The notes beneath the pieces were generated by a model. The model saw nothing but the letters and a program-made list of their open reading frames with translations, searched no databases and was not told the DNA's origin. A program made the position numbers and the translations under genes. DNA of 64,000 bases, taken from the NCBI GenBank assembly GCA_026182355.1, contig JAPFBL010000105.1:372001-436000 (forward strand), read 5' to 3'. This DNA is from Hermatobates lingyangjiaoensis (taxonomy: Eukaryota > Arthropoda > Insecta > Hemiptera > Hermatobatidae). Below, in pieces: positions 21,501 through 31,463 of this stretch. Numbering within the stretch: the first letter of the stretch is position 1; each line of letters starts with the position of its first letter.

Positions 21501-22099
21501 ACTTCGCAGGTGTGATCCGAGATGTTACATTTGGATTGCCTGCAAGTAAAGCTGACAGCCGAGTGGAATTCACCAACTATAAATTAAGATTATTAAAATC
21601 AAAATACCAAAGCAAGTACATAGTATAGCAACAACTAACCTCCACAGATAAGGTGAATGACTCATTTTCCAGACACTTTATTAGTGTCGATGAATTTTTA
21701 TTATTAGCACCTGAAGTGCTGTTCATCCCATAGGACTCATTATGGAATTCATTTTCTTGTTGTAATAACTTGGCACTGTAATCCCCCAGTAATGATAATT
21801 CAGATTTTCCAATATGGACTGCATCTCCATCAATTTGCCTCTAATTATCATAAACAAAACAGAGATAAATAACAATTACTAATAATAAGAGAATTAACTT
21901 TTTATAATTAACTCTAACCAACCTGAAAATCTTTAATGAATTTACTGACGGAAACTACATCTGTCGGGTGTATGTCTTCTTTATTTGAAACTTCAGCATT
22001 AGCAATTAGAACATTAAAACCTACAGATATACTTAATAATAAAAGTGGAACTAAAATAAAAAATATATTAGTCGACAGTAAAAAAAATATTAGATACAT
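15283..22099 (-). CDS. TXNDC15: Thioredoxin domain-containing protein 15, five exons
   Basis: Join 22099-21923, 21840-21640, 21576-21374, 21301-21171 and 15506-15283 (minus): 936 nucleotides, 311 residues. TXNDC15 is a type I membrane protein with a thioredoxin-like fold; vertebrate work links it to ciliogenesis. Residues 1-35 are hydrophobic and fit a signal peptide. About 126-237 form the thioredoxin domain: LVLLFYARICPFSCLAAPHF (active-site region C162, S165, C166), FNALARAFP and the cis-proline at V204-P205. A single transmembrane helix spans about 267-283, followed by a short acidic tail ending EHEHIE, as in human TXNDC15. All junction phases agree. Human length is about 360, the difference being in the variable N-terminal half. 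A pyrimidine run ending TATTTTAG inside exon 1 could be an acceptor, so the true first exon might lie upstream. The gene looks intact. Its 5.7 kb last intron holds most of the local repeats. Confidence 0.9.
15600..16165. other. TXNDC15 intron 4, 3' part
   Basis: AT-rich intronic sequence with no repeat or open frame that I can assign, ending in a short TA run at about 16154-16168. Confidence 0.45.
16169..16306. repeat. Hairpin element with 42-base arms
   Basis: Left arm 16169-16210 (TTCGTTGAAATGCTGACCAA and onward) pairs with 16265-16306 with one mismatch. The 54-base loop is GC-richer than the surroundings. TA runs flank it on both sides (16154-16168 and 16338-16355). It lacks the CTGATGA core of the other hairpins. 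Confidence 0.8.
16357..16770. repeat. Foldback element family A, copy 2, with internal tandem repeats
   Basis: Left arm from 16357 (GTTTATCGGGACTCGATCAG, GTTCTTCAGGTTC, GCCAACGTTTCGG) and right arm 16655-16745 (GGCAATGAGAGTTT, GAACCTGAAGAACTGAC, CCCGATAAAC) are inverted copies. Between them, about 16442-16660 holds five tandem units of about 43 bases, each containing GGCAGAAGTATAAATTTTGA, derived from the arm itself. A TA run follows at 16750-16770. Confidence 0.85.
17595..18490 (-). repeat. Dispersed repeat family D, copy 1
   Basis: About 0.9 kb, shared with 49275-50655 and 60840-61785 in the same orientation. Landmarks are CTGTATACACCACATTA, GAACTGC with CTAATCACTCT, CTGACTTGTAAGTTCTTTCC and GAAATGAGTCAGTTCTAAGC. 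On the minus strand each copy begins with an AT-rich ATAAATAAAAGAAAGGTTTTG then GTCTGTCGGTTTG-like text. That start resembles 5' ends of insect Helitrons, but the class is a guess. No coding capacity remains. Confidence 0.75.
18497..18890. repeat. Foldback element family A, copy 3
   Basis: Left arm 18497-18690 (AGTTTATCAGGACCCGGTCAG, TCATTGCCAACGTTTCAG) and right arm about 18755-18885 (GGCAATGAGAG, GAACCTGAAGAATTGACCG) are inverted copies. TTTCTATTTCACGGTCGAT at the right end is also present in copy 2. The copy abuts family D on its left. Confidence 0.8.
18945..19290 (+). repeat. Dispersed repeat family F, copy 1
   Basis: Begins TCTGGAGTGGCCTAGACTCA and CTTTCCTATAAGCAACC, then GTCTAAATGGGAGATG, TTAGTCTTTCATTCCTG and a CAGCAGTAATAA region. 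Matching copies are at 60596-60835 (plus), 22800-23130 and 24560-24960 (minus); head fragments lie at 33545-33600 and 46480-46560. Confidence 0.7.
19440..20985 (+). repeat. Dispersed repeat family C, copy 1 (longest)
   Basis: About 1.5 kb. The copy at 61830-62250 is collinear: CTGAGCGAGTGTTA, GATATTAAGTTTTGTTCAAG, then TTTGATCCATCAACGATTCTGG-like text, GTAGCGTGG and CATCGAAAAAACTTCATAAAACGACTT. The copy at 52590-52870 carries the last part in inverse orientation. It ends in TTTACTTATAGTAAAATAAA. It contains an open frame (19731-20069), which the 61830 copy lacks because of a deletion of roughly 285 bases. Confidence 0.7.
19716..20069 (+). CDS. Unrecognised open frame inside repeat C
   Basis: The frame is open from just after a stop at 19713-19715 to TAA at 20067-20069; there is no ATG at the left end (the first residues would be NFHSCVLPIFENYKY), so this is probably an exon or truncated gene end. 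The composition is protein-like, with DTTIHKDKVIITDIKFCSRV and LFMFIGGDFFTSKNIIPLI near the C-terminus. I do not recognise the family. Because it lies within a repeated element it may be a transposon protein remnant or a captured host exon. The strand is opposite to TXNDC15, whose intron it occupies. Confidence 0.35.
   Translation, partial: NFHSCVLPIFENYKYEQLDLNTEKKNWVFVNKHNSSFLRKESIRHIPISWKDTTIHKDKVIITDIKFCSRVQYIDLLKHFMRQIHQTMEDKGNLFMFIGGDFFTSKNIIPLISHISQ
20986..21032. repeat. Perfect 15-base inverted repeat
   Basis: TTCCAAAAAAGTCAC at 20986-21000 and its exact complement at 21018-21032. It lies at the end of repeat C, just 3' of the TXNDC15 exon 4 donor, and probably marks a small transposon terminus. 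Confidence 0.6.
21171..21301 (-). CDS. TXNDC15: TXNDC15 exon 4 (cis-proline segment)
   Basis: Acceptor GGTTTTCAG, donor ACAG/GTTAGT. Encodes FNTQFGIGGVPTVMLFHNG and EYTLEMFSRFITRF. The split codons are AG/C (Ser194) and G/GG (Gly238). Confidence 0.9.
21374..21576 (-). CDS. TXNDC15: TXNDC15 exon 3 (active-site region)
   Basis: Acceptor AATTTATAG, donor AAAG/GTGACA. It carries LVNSTRLSALLAG, two glycosylation sequons (NST, NVT) and ARICPFSCLAAPHFNAL. Confidence 0.9.
21640..21840 (-). CDS. TXNDC15: TXNDC15 exon 2 (variable luminal part)
   Basis: 67 whole codons from RQIDGDAVHIGKSELSLLG to LENESFTLSVE. Low conservation is expected here. The acceptor could alternatively be two bases downstream (TTAGAG), but only the one chosen keeps phase. 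Confidence 0.8.
21923..22099 (-). CDS. TXNDC15: TXNDC15 exon 1 (signal peptide)
   Basis: ATG at 22099; MYLIFFLLSTNIFFILVPLL is strongly hydrophobic and is followed by a second hydrophobic run ending LIANA, then an acidic segment. Donor CAG/GTTGGT. The internal TATTTTAG might be a real acceptor, in which case the first 15 or so residues are replaced by an upstream exon. Confidence 0.65.
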
Positions 22100-22799
22100 A
22101 ATGTCACTTTATATTACCAATTTCATAAATAGTATTTCGAACATGAAAAGACATATTAAGTAAAACTCCCTATAACCATAATTGAAACACCTGAAGGTAT
22201 CAATTAGGTTTTAATAGAGATAAGCATGATAGCGTGGGTTTCAGTAAACAACTAAAATTTGTGCAGGGTGGTCCAAAATCATTTCTAAAATAATAATATT
22301 AATTCCTTATCTTATTATGTTGTAATTTATAAATACCTAATAGAAAAGGGTGTAAAAATAAGGTTTTAAATACAAAATAACAAACACAAATGCCATACTT
22401 CTAATAAGCCTATTACAATCCTCTGTTTTATAAACATGCTGATTTAGCCTACTGCATACTTTTCGATTACCTTTATATAAATTGATTGCACTAACATACG
22501 TTGCTCCCATAACTTTAAAGAGTAACGTATAGTTATTATTCCAACGCAACATGTAATTCAATTTAATTAATGCTATTCAACATAATTTTTTGGAAAGCAT
22601 TTAGAAATATATGTAATTATATTTTATTCGTTGATATTTGAATCTGGGGTTGCCAACTCTAGGAAGCTGCAATAAAGGGCATAAAAACTGAATTAGTTTT
22701 TTAAGTGCTTAATTTTCGATCCAATTGCTATAGATCATTATAGAAGCTAATTTTAAATACAGTTCAAAATTATATTTCCCTTAAATAAATGAAATACAA

Positions 22800-23130
22800 A
22801 AAAATTTGGAGTGACCCACACTCAACTTTACTATAAGTAAACATAAGGACACCTAAGATCGTGATATTATTACTAAAGTTAAAATGTAATAATATTTTAA
22901 ATTTTTTTAACGTTTCTCACTCAAAATGAATACCGGCGACAGATGTGGTATTACAGATATTTTATGCATCAAGATCTGATATACAATAATAAGCCGTTAT
23001 ATGGATAACTGGATCGATCACAATGTCTGGTACCTCCAGGATGAACTACTAATAAACATCTCCCATATTAGACATCTATATCATAACTAATTAAATTTCT
23101 CTTTATTTTACAAAATGAGAAGGTCTCTAT
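22800..23130 (-). repeat. Dispersed repeat family F, copy 2
   Basis: The inverse of copy 1: read on the minus strand it gives a GTCTAATATGGGAGATG-like start, CATCCTGGAGGTACC, GTGATCGATCCAGTTATC and ATTGTATATCAGATC, with the head TTGGAGTGACCCACACTCAA at 22807. Confidence 0.6.
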
Positions 23131-23214
23131 TGGAGATGAAATATAAAAAAATAATAGAAGGAAACATAAATAGTTTGATACATGTTGGTTAGATACAGGC
23201 CCTTTGGAGACAAA

Positions 23215-23690
23215 TAACTCAAGAAGAAAGCAGTTAAAGGATGACAGGAACAGCCAGGTTCAATATATTTAAATAAGCATTTCAACTGTACTTAGATTTG
23301 TAAGTACTTCTCCCTTTGAAGAATACTACATCTTCAAAGGGAAAATGTAAAAATAAATGTAGAACATCTATCAGAATTTGTTTACTTAACTATGAATGGA
23401 ACCTTTATTTAATAGCTTACGAAGAATGCAAACTCTGTGTCTAGAAGAGGTAGAAACCCTTGATCACAATATGACTGTATTCCAACCAATCATTTCGGAA
23501 TGGACAAAGATCTCTCTCAAATCATACCTAAAACTATAGAAGTGACGGATACTTACCTATCTACGTTTATCAAGGTCATTAATGAACTTAAACTCTGAAG
23601 TTGAATTTAGTAACAACAATGACATTGACAGTATGACAGCTATGGCTTTAGGGCGTGTGAGTCCGATGAATGTCAAGCCCAGTTTAATCA
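23215..23690 (+). repeat. Dispersed repeat family E, copy 1
   Basis: Matches 47600-47960: GTAGAACATCTAT, TTGTTTACTTA, GAAGAGGTAGAAACC, CCTAAAACTATAGAAGTGA and GGATACTTAC. A 12-base inverted repeat (TCCCTTTGAAGA/TCTTCAAAGGGA, 23311-23342) lies inside this copy only. Confidence 0.6.
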
Positions 23691-24559
23691 TTTTAAGAAG
23701 ATATCAGATTCATAGCTAGTTTCACGATTCTTATAATTAATAATGTGATTATAGTCAAATTTCAAAAAATGATATATTGATTTAGATGTAAACACAATAC
23801 AGAAGATTTTTTGTTAAATCTTTCTGACAAATAGGAACATTTTGAAGTAGATCCACCACAATTGTGAACACAAAAAATGTTCTCAGGAAGGTGTGCTATC
23901 ACTCCTATTCTAGTGATTAGTTGTGAATGACCTACTGAATACTCTATACAATGATTTTACGATATGCTAGGATATGCAAAAGTCTTTTAATAGAAGAAAC
24001 TATTAAAAGTTGTGGAACATGCTGTCCACAAATTATTGAAAGATGGGTAAATAAATAAATAAATAAATAAAGGCATTTATTTTTTATTATCAGAACCTTT
24101 ATTTATAGGAATGTGAAAAAAAATATTTAAAAAAGTTATGGATCATGAGAGCTGTTTTCAATCCCAATAATGTAAACATTTCAGAATTGGATAAGTAATT
24201 TTGTTATATATATCTATAATAATGTTAAAATTGATATAGCCATGTGTACTACACTTTACTTACAATAAGCTAACGAGCCAAGGGATTTTTAGAATCAGCT
24301 GGGTAAGGATAACAGATTAACAATGAATTCGTGACTTTTTAGCTAACAGAAAGGATGGTAGCGTTGTTAAACTATTAATAGGCAATGTATGGGCTTCTGG
24401 TGTCTCCATTAATATATCTTTTCTACTCTGGCATTAAAGCATATATATATATATTTTTTTTTTTTTGAATTTTCCAAAGAGCACAGAGAAATGAAATCAC
24501 TGAAACTCACCATGTCTGGGTGAAAATTCACTTAACGATCCCTATACATTTTTGAGGTT

Positions 24560-24960
24560 TAGACTATCAAAGTTATGGACATACTCCTGGAGGTTCCGTA
24601 GATAAAAGATTAAATTGGTAAAGCCATGGAACACTGGCAAAGGGAACAAAGACCACTGTCCTGCTGTAAGGGTTTATTTCGTAAGAAATGAAACTTAAAC
24701 AGGAAATCTTCTCTTTGGCTTTACCAAAGTGTTTTACTTCTGTGGTAAAACTAATGATACCATATGCATTGGTTGTGTGATATACAATAACAAGTCTGCA
24801 TAGGGCAAACTGGATCAATCAGTATTTGTTCTATCTCCAGGATTGAAAGACTGTTTCAATGCACCATACTATATTTAAAGACTGTTGCATCAGCCACTTA
24901 ACGTTTATATAAAAAATGATAAATTTTCTTTTTATTTCATAAAACGGCCTCTTTGGGAGA
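24560..24960 (-). repeat. Dispersed repeat family F, copy 3
   Basis: On the minus strand: ATTGTATATCACACAACC, AATGCATATGGTATCATTAG and GATTTCCTGTTTAAG match family F. The frame at 24573-24818 is a by-product of this repeat. Confidence 0.55.
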
Positions 24961-26593
24961 TTGACTACGAGTGCACAAGATATGTAGTAAAACTACAGAT
25001 TTAAGAAAATGATGAAATTCAAGTCAAATTAAAGTAAAGAAAGTAACTACAGTAAATAAAAAATGAAACAATAAAATATATGTATGACAGGTACACTTAT
25101 ACAACTATCATGGTTTGAGAACATAGCACAGATACTTTCAGATACTGTGACTCGAAGTTACATTACAAACAAATATTTTACCGTATTACAGGTGATACCG
25201 GATGAAAAAACATCGGATTAAGGAGGTTTAACCTGTACTACTATGTGTTTAGTATTTGGTACTATGTATTTAGTAATCTACCGTGAAAAGTGGTAAATTA
25301 TAGTAATAGGTACCTAATTGTTTGCTATAAATTTTATTTATCTGGTAAACTTCTTCTTCTGCTTCTTAATTTGATATTATCATTACAATAACTTTATTCC
25401 AAAATAATTGTTGTTTTCATTTTAATTATAAGTCGTATTATACAAATTTTGGTTCAATAAAAGCTGAATTATTATTATTATTATTGCAAAAAAGCAATAG
25501 TATTGAAGTTTTGATTAAAATTATTAATGCAAAGCTGTCGTTTAGCTATAAATTAGGCAAAAGAGATAAGAAGATTTTCCGGTTTTCTTTTCCAGGTTTT
25601 TCAGTTCGTGAAAAAAAACTGTTCTTAACTTTGTAAAGAAATACATTTATCATTGACATCACTTGTAAAAAGAAAATTACACCGTATAATTTTGAGTTTT
25701 ATAATTCAATAGAACTCACAATGAAGTAATGTCTTAATATTGGTTTACTTAAACGCAGCATTTGTTGGTTTCAATCTGCAGATAGATTTAAGCAACTTAC
25801 ATTATTTAATGAAATAAAAATCAGACAGGGAGATCGTCTATGTTAGCTTAATTCAAAAATTCACATGAATCTTACTTCTAGATATGTTTGGAATCATTAA
25901 ATTTAAGAAAAATACTAGCAGTTTTTGTTTTTTTGTTCAACTGATATTATAGATTACACATTGAATACTGTCGTAAAATAAAATAAAAAAGAACCTTAAA
26001 GATTTTCTTTTATTTCTCTGGCCAGTAAATTTGCTTAAACCCTTTGACATAATAGCTCTTACTCTAATAGAACGTGAACTTGTTATATTCTCGTTCTGTT
26101 AATAATTACTTGGATATGTGATAAATGAACAAAAGCCTATTTTTTATTTAAGTAATGTAAATGTGTTGTCAGATTAATTACAGTTGACCATTACACCTAC
26201 AATTATTTTAATGGGTTGATAAATTTCTCAGAAAGTAATCTTAAAGGCATAAAAGATAGAAATAAGTCATAAGTATTGGGTTTATTGCTCATAAACTTTG
26301 TATAAGTTCATTGGCTGGGAGCCAATGGTAAATTAAATTGATAAACATTGAGACATTCGTTATTCGTGATTTTGGTAAAAAATTTAATTATAATACAGTT
26401 TAGCATTCGTCACACCCGATTTTTTTAAAAAAAAATAACTAAACAAATTAATTTTTATATGATAATAATTTTTACTTTAAGAAAGCTATGAATATAACAA
26501 AACTGTGGCCATTAGTCTCCGATTAAGTGTTACGCGCTCGGGAGTGCCTTTAATAATTTAGAAGTTTATTCATTCAAGTTGATATTTGATACA

Positions 26594-29500
26594 ATGATTA
26601 CTTCAAATAGTAAGTACGATTTTTGTCTCAACTTATATCTGAGGTATAATAACTACTTAAATTGTTTTATATTAATGTTATGTGAACATATTTAGTTAAT
26701 TACTTAATAATTACTTTCAATGAATATGGCGGCTGCATTTTAAAGTAGCATTCTTTTTAGTTAACACATTTTAATGTATATCTTTTTGCTAAAATAAAAT
26801 TTTATGGATTGAACATGATGTTACAAAAAATTTAAAATGCTTATTAATGGATTATTTATGCAGTATAATTATGTACTTTATTAACAGTACATATTTGTCA
26901 CAGAATATTTTACTTTAGATTTAGACCCATTTTAAATAGAAATATGTTCTGAATTAAGATATTTTTACTTAATTAATTCGGAATTGTTTACTTAATTTAT
27001 TGATTTTGTACAATTACTGTAATATAAGATGACTGGTGAAGTAATATTTCTATTTAACTTACTAAAATGTCTTATGAAGGTTATACTTTTTATAATTTGG
27101 TAGCACTACTTAAATAAAATATTTTTGATATACAACCTGTTAAAGATTTACATCTTCATACTTCATAAATAATAAAGTATAAGCATTGTATATTGCATAT
27201 AAATAGCATATTATGAGTATTTTATTATGATGTCTTGAGAATTATATTAAAATTAATTAAAGATTTATTGTAAATTAAGGAAAGTGTACTTAACCAAGTA
27301 TTGATAAGTAGTAAATTTTGTACTGCTATTGCAATTTGAAATAAGAAAGACATTTTATTTTTGTAATGGGTAATGGTACGTTTATGAATGTTTAACATTG
27401 TTTTGAAAATAACATTAATTAGGTTTTACTATATTATATTGAACTTGTTGGAATTTCTACCAGATATTGATTAATTTATTACATTTATTTACTATGTCTT
27501 TATTTTTAAAATAAATATTTTGAACCTAGTACATTTTGAACCTCCATGTAGGTAAATTGCTATAATTGACAATTTAAATCTTAATAACTAAATTAATTTA
27601 TGGTGTATAAAGTTAACTTATATAGATAAAGTTTAATAATATCTACTCCAGGTTTATTTCGACAGCTTTAATTATTGATTACATTTTCATGACAACTAGT
27701 AAAATACCTCCAGACTCAGAATAAATCGATTAAAATGTAAATTGTTATTCTGTTCCTGGAATGCAGGTCCTTGCATTCAACTTATTTTTAGTGTTTAAAG
27801 ATCTCTCTAACTGTTTAATGACCTCCAATCAAGAATTGCAAATATTTTTCCAAAATGTGTGACTCTTTATTACATTCTCTTTATACTTTGAATATTCAAT
27901 ACAGCCATATTTTAATAATCAATTAATTAAGTTTATTATTAAAGAGTTTGATCATATGTTTACTTTTAGCAGGGGTTGGGTAATTTTTTTGGGGTGTTCC
28001 TCTAATAGACTTTGTAGTAAAATTAATTTACCCCCACACTAGGAATTACTCTGGTGGACAAACCTATTTACTTATAGAATTCATGGATAGATAATAAATA
28101 CACGAAAAATGTATATTGGGAAAAAGTTTAATTGTTAATTCCATCTATCACAGAAATGAAATCTGTCTTTTTAGCATGGAAATAGCCCACACAAATAAAG
28201 TAGGAATCACATTTATAAATAGCTATAAAACACTCTTTTTAGTATTACATGACACCAAGCAATACTTTTGACCATCTTGTATTTCAGATTCATACAATAA
28301 CAACAGAAAATTGTATTGTTTCTACTATTATGGGGGGAAAATGTTTATTCTTTCTGATATAATTATGGCACACACAAAAAATAATGTTATTCTTTCTGGC
28401 ATAAGAATAATAAAAAAAATATTGAAAACTTTAAGAATTTAATATCAGATTGAATTCATTGATATTTTCATATCAGATACCGCAGGCTCTGTCTTGGATA
28501 GAACAAAGTCGATACCACAGATTTTTGATGTTACTACCATCACTCTACGTTTCTATAGTTTTATAGATCGTGGGATCATTGATTCATTCCTTTCTCCAAC
28601 TTTCCCTCCCTTAGCACATCCACATCCATAGCACGTTCATACCCCCCAAAATAACTAATTTACCCATTTGGGGTAATTTAACCCTGCTCCCCGACCATTG
28701 ACTTACAGTAATGTTGAGTGTAGACTACTTCAGTTTTTTTATGTTGTGTACAAATTATACTTTGTAGAATATTTTTTATATTCAGTCCTTCATTTGGCGA
28801 GATTATATCTATAGTATAATCCTTTATATTAAGTAGTCAAAAATTACTCTTCTAAATGGCGCGTACTTACTAATTTTATTAAGAGGATGGCATATTGTCC
28901 CTTCATGGAAGTCAGTCAAATGTATTATGCAATCATTTTTTAATTTAAAAATTTTACGTTTAATATGTTTAATAAATTAAATAACACTTAACAATTTTTT
29001 TAGATTTAAATTTTGGTTCGAGCACTGACTTGATTTGCTGAATTTGTTTTATATTAAATGTAGTTTATTTTTATTATTTAATATTGTATGAATGTGATTC
29101 TGACAAGTAATCCCAGAAGAAAGTTATTCTTTGATTTTCTTTGCCTTCCTGGTATCTAAAACAAAATTGTTTTCTATTGAACTTAATATTGTGGTGATGT
29201 TATGTGCAAAGTGGCACTTCTTTATTATCTTCGAAAGAACAGAAACAATAGTCACTCTTTTGGCATAAATTACCATCAAACACCTTTATCATGGTTCGGC
29301 ATTGACAAAAACTATACTTTCTTCTCATATGAGAAATTATTAATAACAGGAATTTCATTCTTATTATTTCACCCATATACATTCAGAAATGATCAAAGGA
29401 ATGTCTGAAATGGCTCTCCATCACATTAAGACGTTTAAATTAATCAAACTTTCAACAGCAAATGTTTTTCATTATTTCTACATTTTACTTGTGTGAAGTA

Positions 29501-30455
29501 ATACACCGTAGCCTGAATCCATTATTAAATGATTTTAGTAATAACTTATTTGGGGAAGTAATTTTAAAGTTAAATTGTAAATATTATTCTCATTTCTTTA
29601 TTGTTATTACAATAAAGCAATAAACAGTCAAGCGTGTGAATGTCAAAGACTCAGCCCGCCAGCCGTTTTAACCCTCTTTAGTGAGTCTTTTGCTTCACCT
29701 CAATCTATCAACATTGAAATTGATTGAGTTAATGAACACTTACAAATGGAATTAATTGAGATTCAACATATTCTTTAATGAAAAATAACAAAAATTCAGA
29801 GAGATCCAGATTAATTATCAACATATATTATCAATTTTAAAATTTGCATCAGTTCAAGGTAACCATATATTAATGACTTGCTTTGTAATAAACGATGCCA
29901 AACATCTCCTGAATAGGAGTATTGAACTGTGGTTTCGTTAATTATAACAAATTTTCAATGTAACAGGTTTTTTTCTTTAGTTTTTATTCTTTAAATATAG
30001 AATATGGTTTCAGTGTAAAAAAATAACATGAAACACAAAATGTCTATGTTGTAATAATATACAATAAAATGAACAATATGGTATTAAAAAAAAATCACTC
30101 CAGAATTGTTTCATGCCATCATATGTATGTTATGAGCAAAATTTAAAATGTTTGAGTACCATTGATCAGTGTACGTGTTCTCCATAGAATTTTATTTTAT
30201 ATCCTTTTTATACTAGAAAATATTAATGTGAATTATTCTGGTATGGTTGGTAGTTTTGTGAGATGTGTATGAAGTACCTTAGTTTTAATTTTCACCTATT
30301 TAGGGATGACATAATCGTTGAGGTATGCTGTGTAAACCATTAGTTACATTATACTTCTCAAACTATTAAAGTCCGTCATTACATAGTCAGGTTAGCAACA
30401 TAAAATATTGTTATAAGAAACCAATAGTATTATTTGATTTTGACTAGTCTCAAAT
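26594..30455. other. AT-rich region left of the candidate small gene
   Basis: No gene that I can support. An ATG followed by a good donor (ATGATTACTTCAAATA then GTAAGTACG at 26610) could be a first exon, but no in-phase continuation was accepted. Short frames (for example 29202-29408) look random. A tract at 27968-28030 and another at 28660-28700 share inverse GGGGTAA/TTACCCC text and may be ends of an unidentified element. Confidence 0.45.
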
Positions 30456-31463
30456 ATGACTGACAAAGAGTCAACATTATTTTGCATCATCATTGTGTTA
30501 ATATTAACATGTGTGTACTGTTGCAGGTACAGACGAAAGGATACCTGTACACAGGTAAGTGGGCATGTTTATGTGTTTATTGCATGTAACCATTACATGG
30601 TTTTGTGTTTGGCTTTCATATCATAGTTATTGTAGTACCCAGCATTGGTCGGGTTTCCATTATTTTGTTTCCTGTAACAGATGTTTATATTGATAAGAGT
30701 GAAAGAGTGGATTAGAAATTAAGCAGAAATTTCAACCTCGTACACTGATCTAAACCTTCTCCCTTCCACTGTTCTTCATAGACCAATCGTTATCTGTAAC
30801 AGCTCTAGAACAGTTATTCTCAAAGGGTATCTATAAGATTTCTAGGGTCCTTGAGTGATTCAGAATAATATATCCAGGCATGAAAAACTGTCACCACATC
30901 TCACCTTACGTAGTATATCTCCTTTTTGTGAACGCATTGTTGTGCGTGATATGTAGCAGCGATTTTTTTCTAAAGGAGAACTATTTACTACTAACAGGTT
31001 ATATAAGCAGTGAATTTGTTTACTAGTAGCAAGATAAAATTTGTTCACCATTCTGAGATAAAATCTATAGTTTACAACAGTATTCCCTAGTCAAAACAGA
31101 TTAGGCATAAAAAATGCTCAAAGTATTGAAGAAGAAATGCGAGCTCCCTATCCTACCAAACAGACCTGTAGCCCCAAACGCTGAAGAAGACCCCGAGGCT
31201 CACCAAGTTTCTATTCTCTGACCACAAGAACAAATTAACTGAAGGTAAGTTTCATTTCTTATATATTTTTATTGGTTACTTTTTTCGTATAGTATTTGAC
31301 TTAATAATAAAATTTCCCCAAGGTTCGTATGGAGTATGCCCTCAACTATTTGTAGACTTAAAAGCTACAAAGAGTTTTAGTACTGCCCTAGAACATGATA
31401 AAGGCTACAAAGATGAAATCACCTAATACTGTAGTAAAGCGTCTATCTGATGAATGGAGATGA
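30456..31463 (+). CDS. Candidate small single-pass membrane protein, three exons
   Basis: Model: join 30456-30554, 31172-31244 and 31435-31463, 201 nucleotides, 66 residues. Exon 1 starts at an ATG with A at -3 and encodes MTDKES, a hydrophobic run LFCIIIVLILTCVYCC and a basic YRRKD stretch, ending in CAG/GTAAGT. Exon 2 follows a pyrimidine-rich stretch ending CTGTAG and encodes LKKTPRLTKFLFSDHKNKL, ending GAAG/GTAAGT. Exon 3, after TACTGTAG, adds KRLSDEWR and TGA. All three phases agree and both donors are consensus. Predicted topology is a short exposed N-terminus, one membrane helix and a cationic tail. I recognise no family. Other frames of exon 2 are also open for about 30 codons, and a different acceptor (30531) exists, so the model could be wrong. 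Confidence 0.33.

Larger units (their letters stand above)
22100..26593. other. Intergenic DNA upstream of TXNDC15
   Basis: No host gene recognised. It contains family F copies (22800-23130 and 24560-24960), a family E copy (23215-23690), an (AAAT)n tract at 24048-24071 and an ATT run at 25468-25486. The stretch 24960-26593 is plain AT-rich sequence. The frames at 22337-22561 and 24573-24818 are by-products, the second of repeat F. Confidence 0.5.

Noticed and set aside
26594..26610. Possible first exon (ATGATTACTTCAAATA then GTAAGTACG) joined to the 28-base segment 30527-30554
   Set aside because: It can be spliced in phase to a frame ending at 31190, but the second acceptor there lacks a pyrimidine tract; the model starting at 30456 was preferred.
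28660..28700. TTAACCC at about 28676 as a piggyBac end
   Set aside because: No matching GGGTTAA terminus or transposase; the inverse text at 27968 does not end at TTAA.
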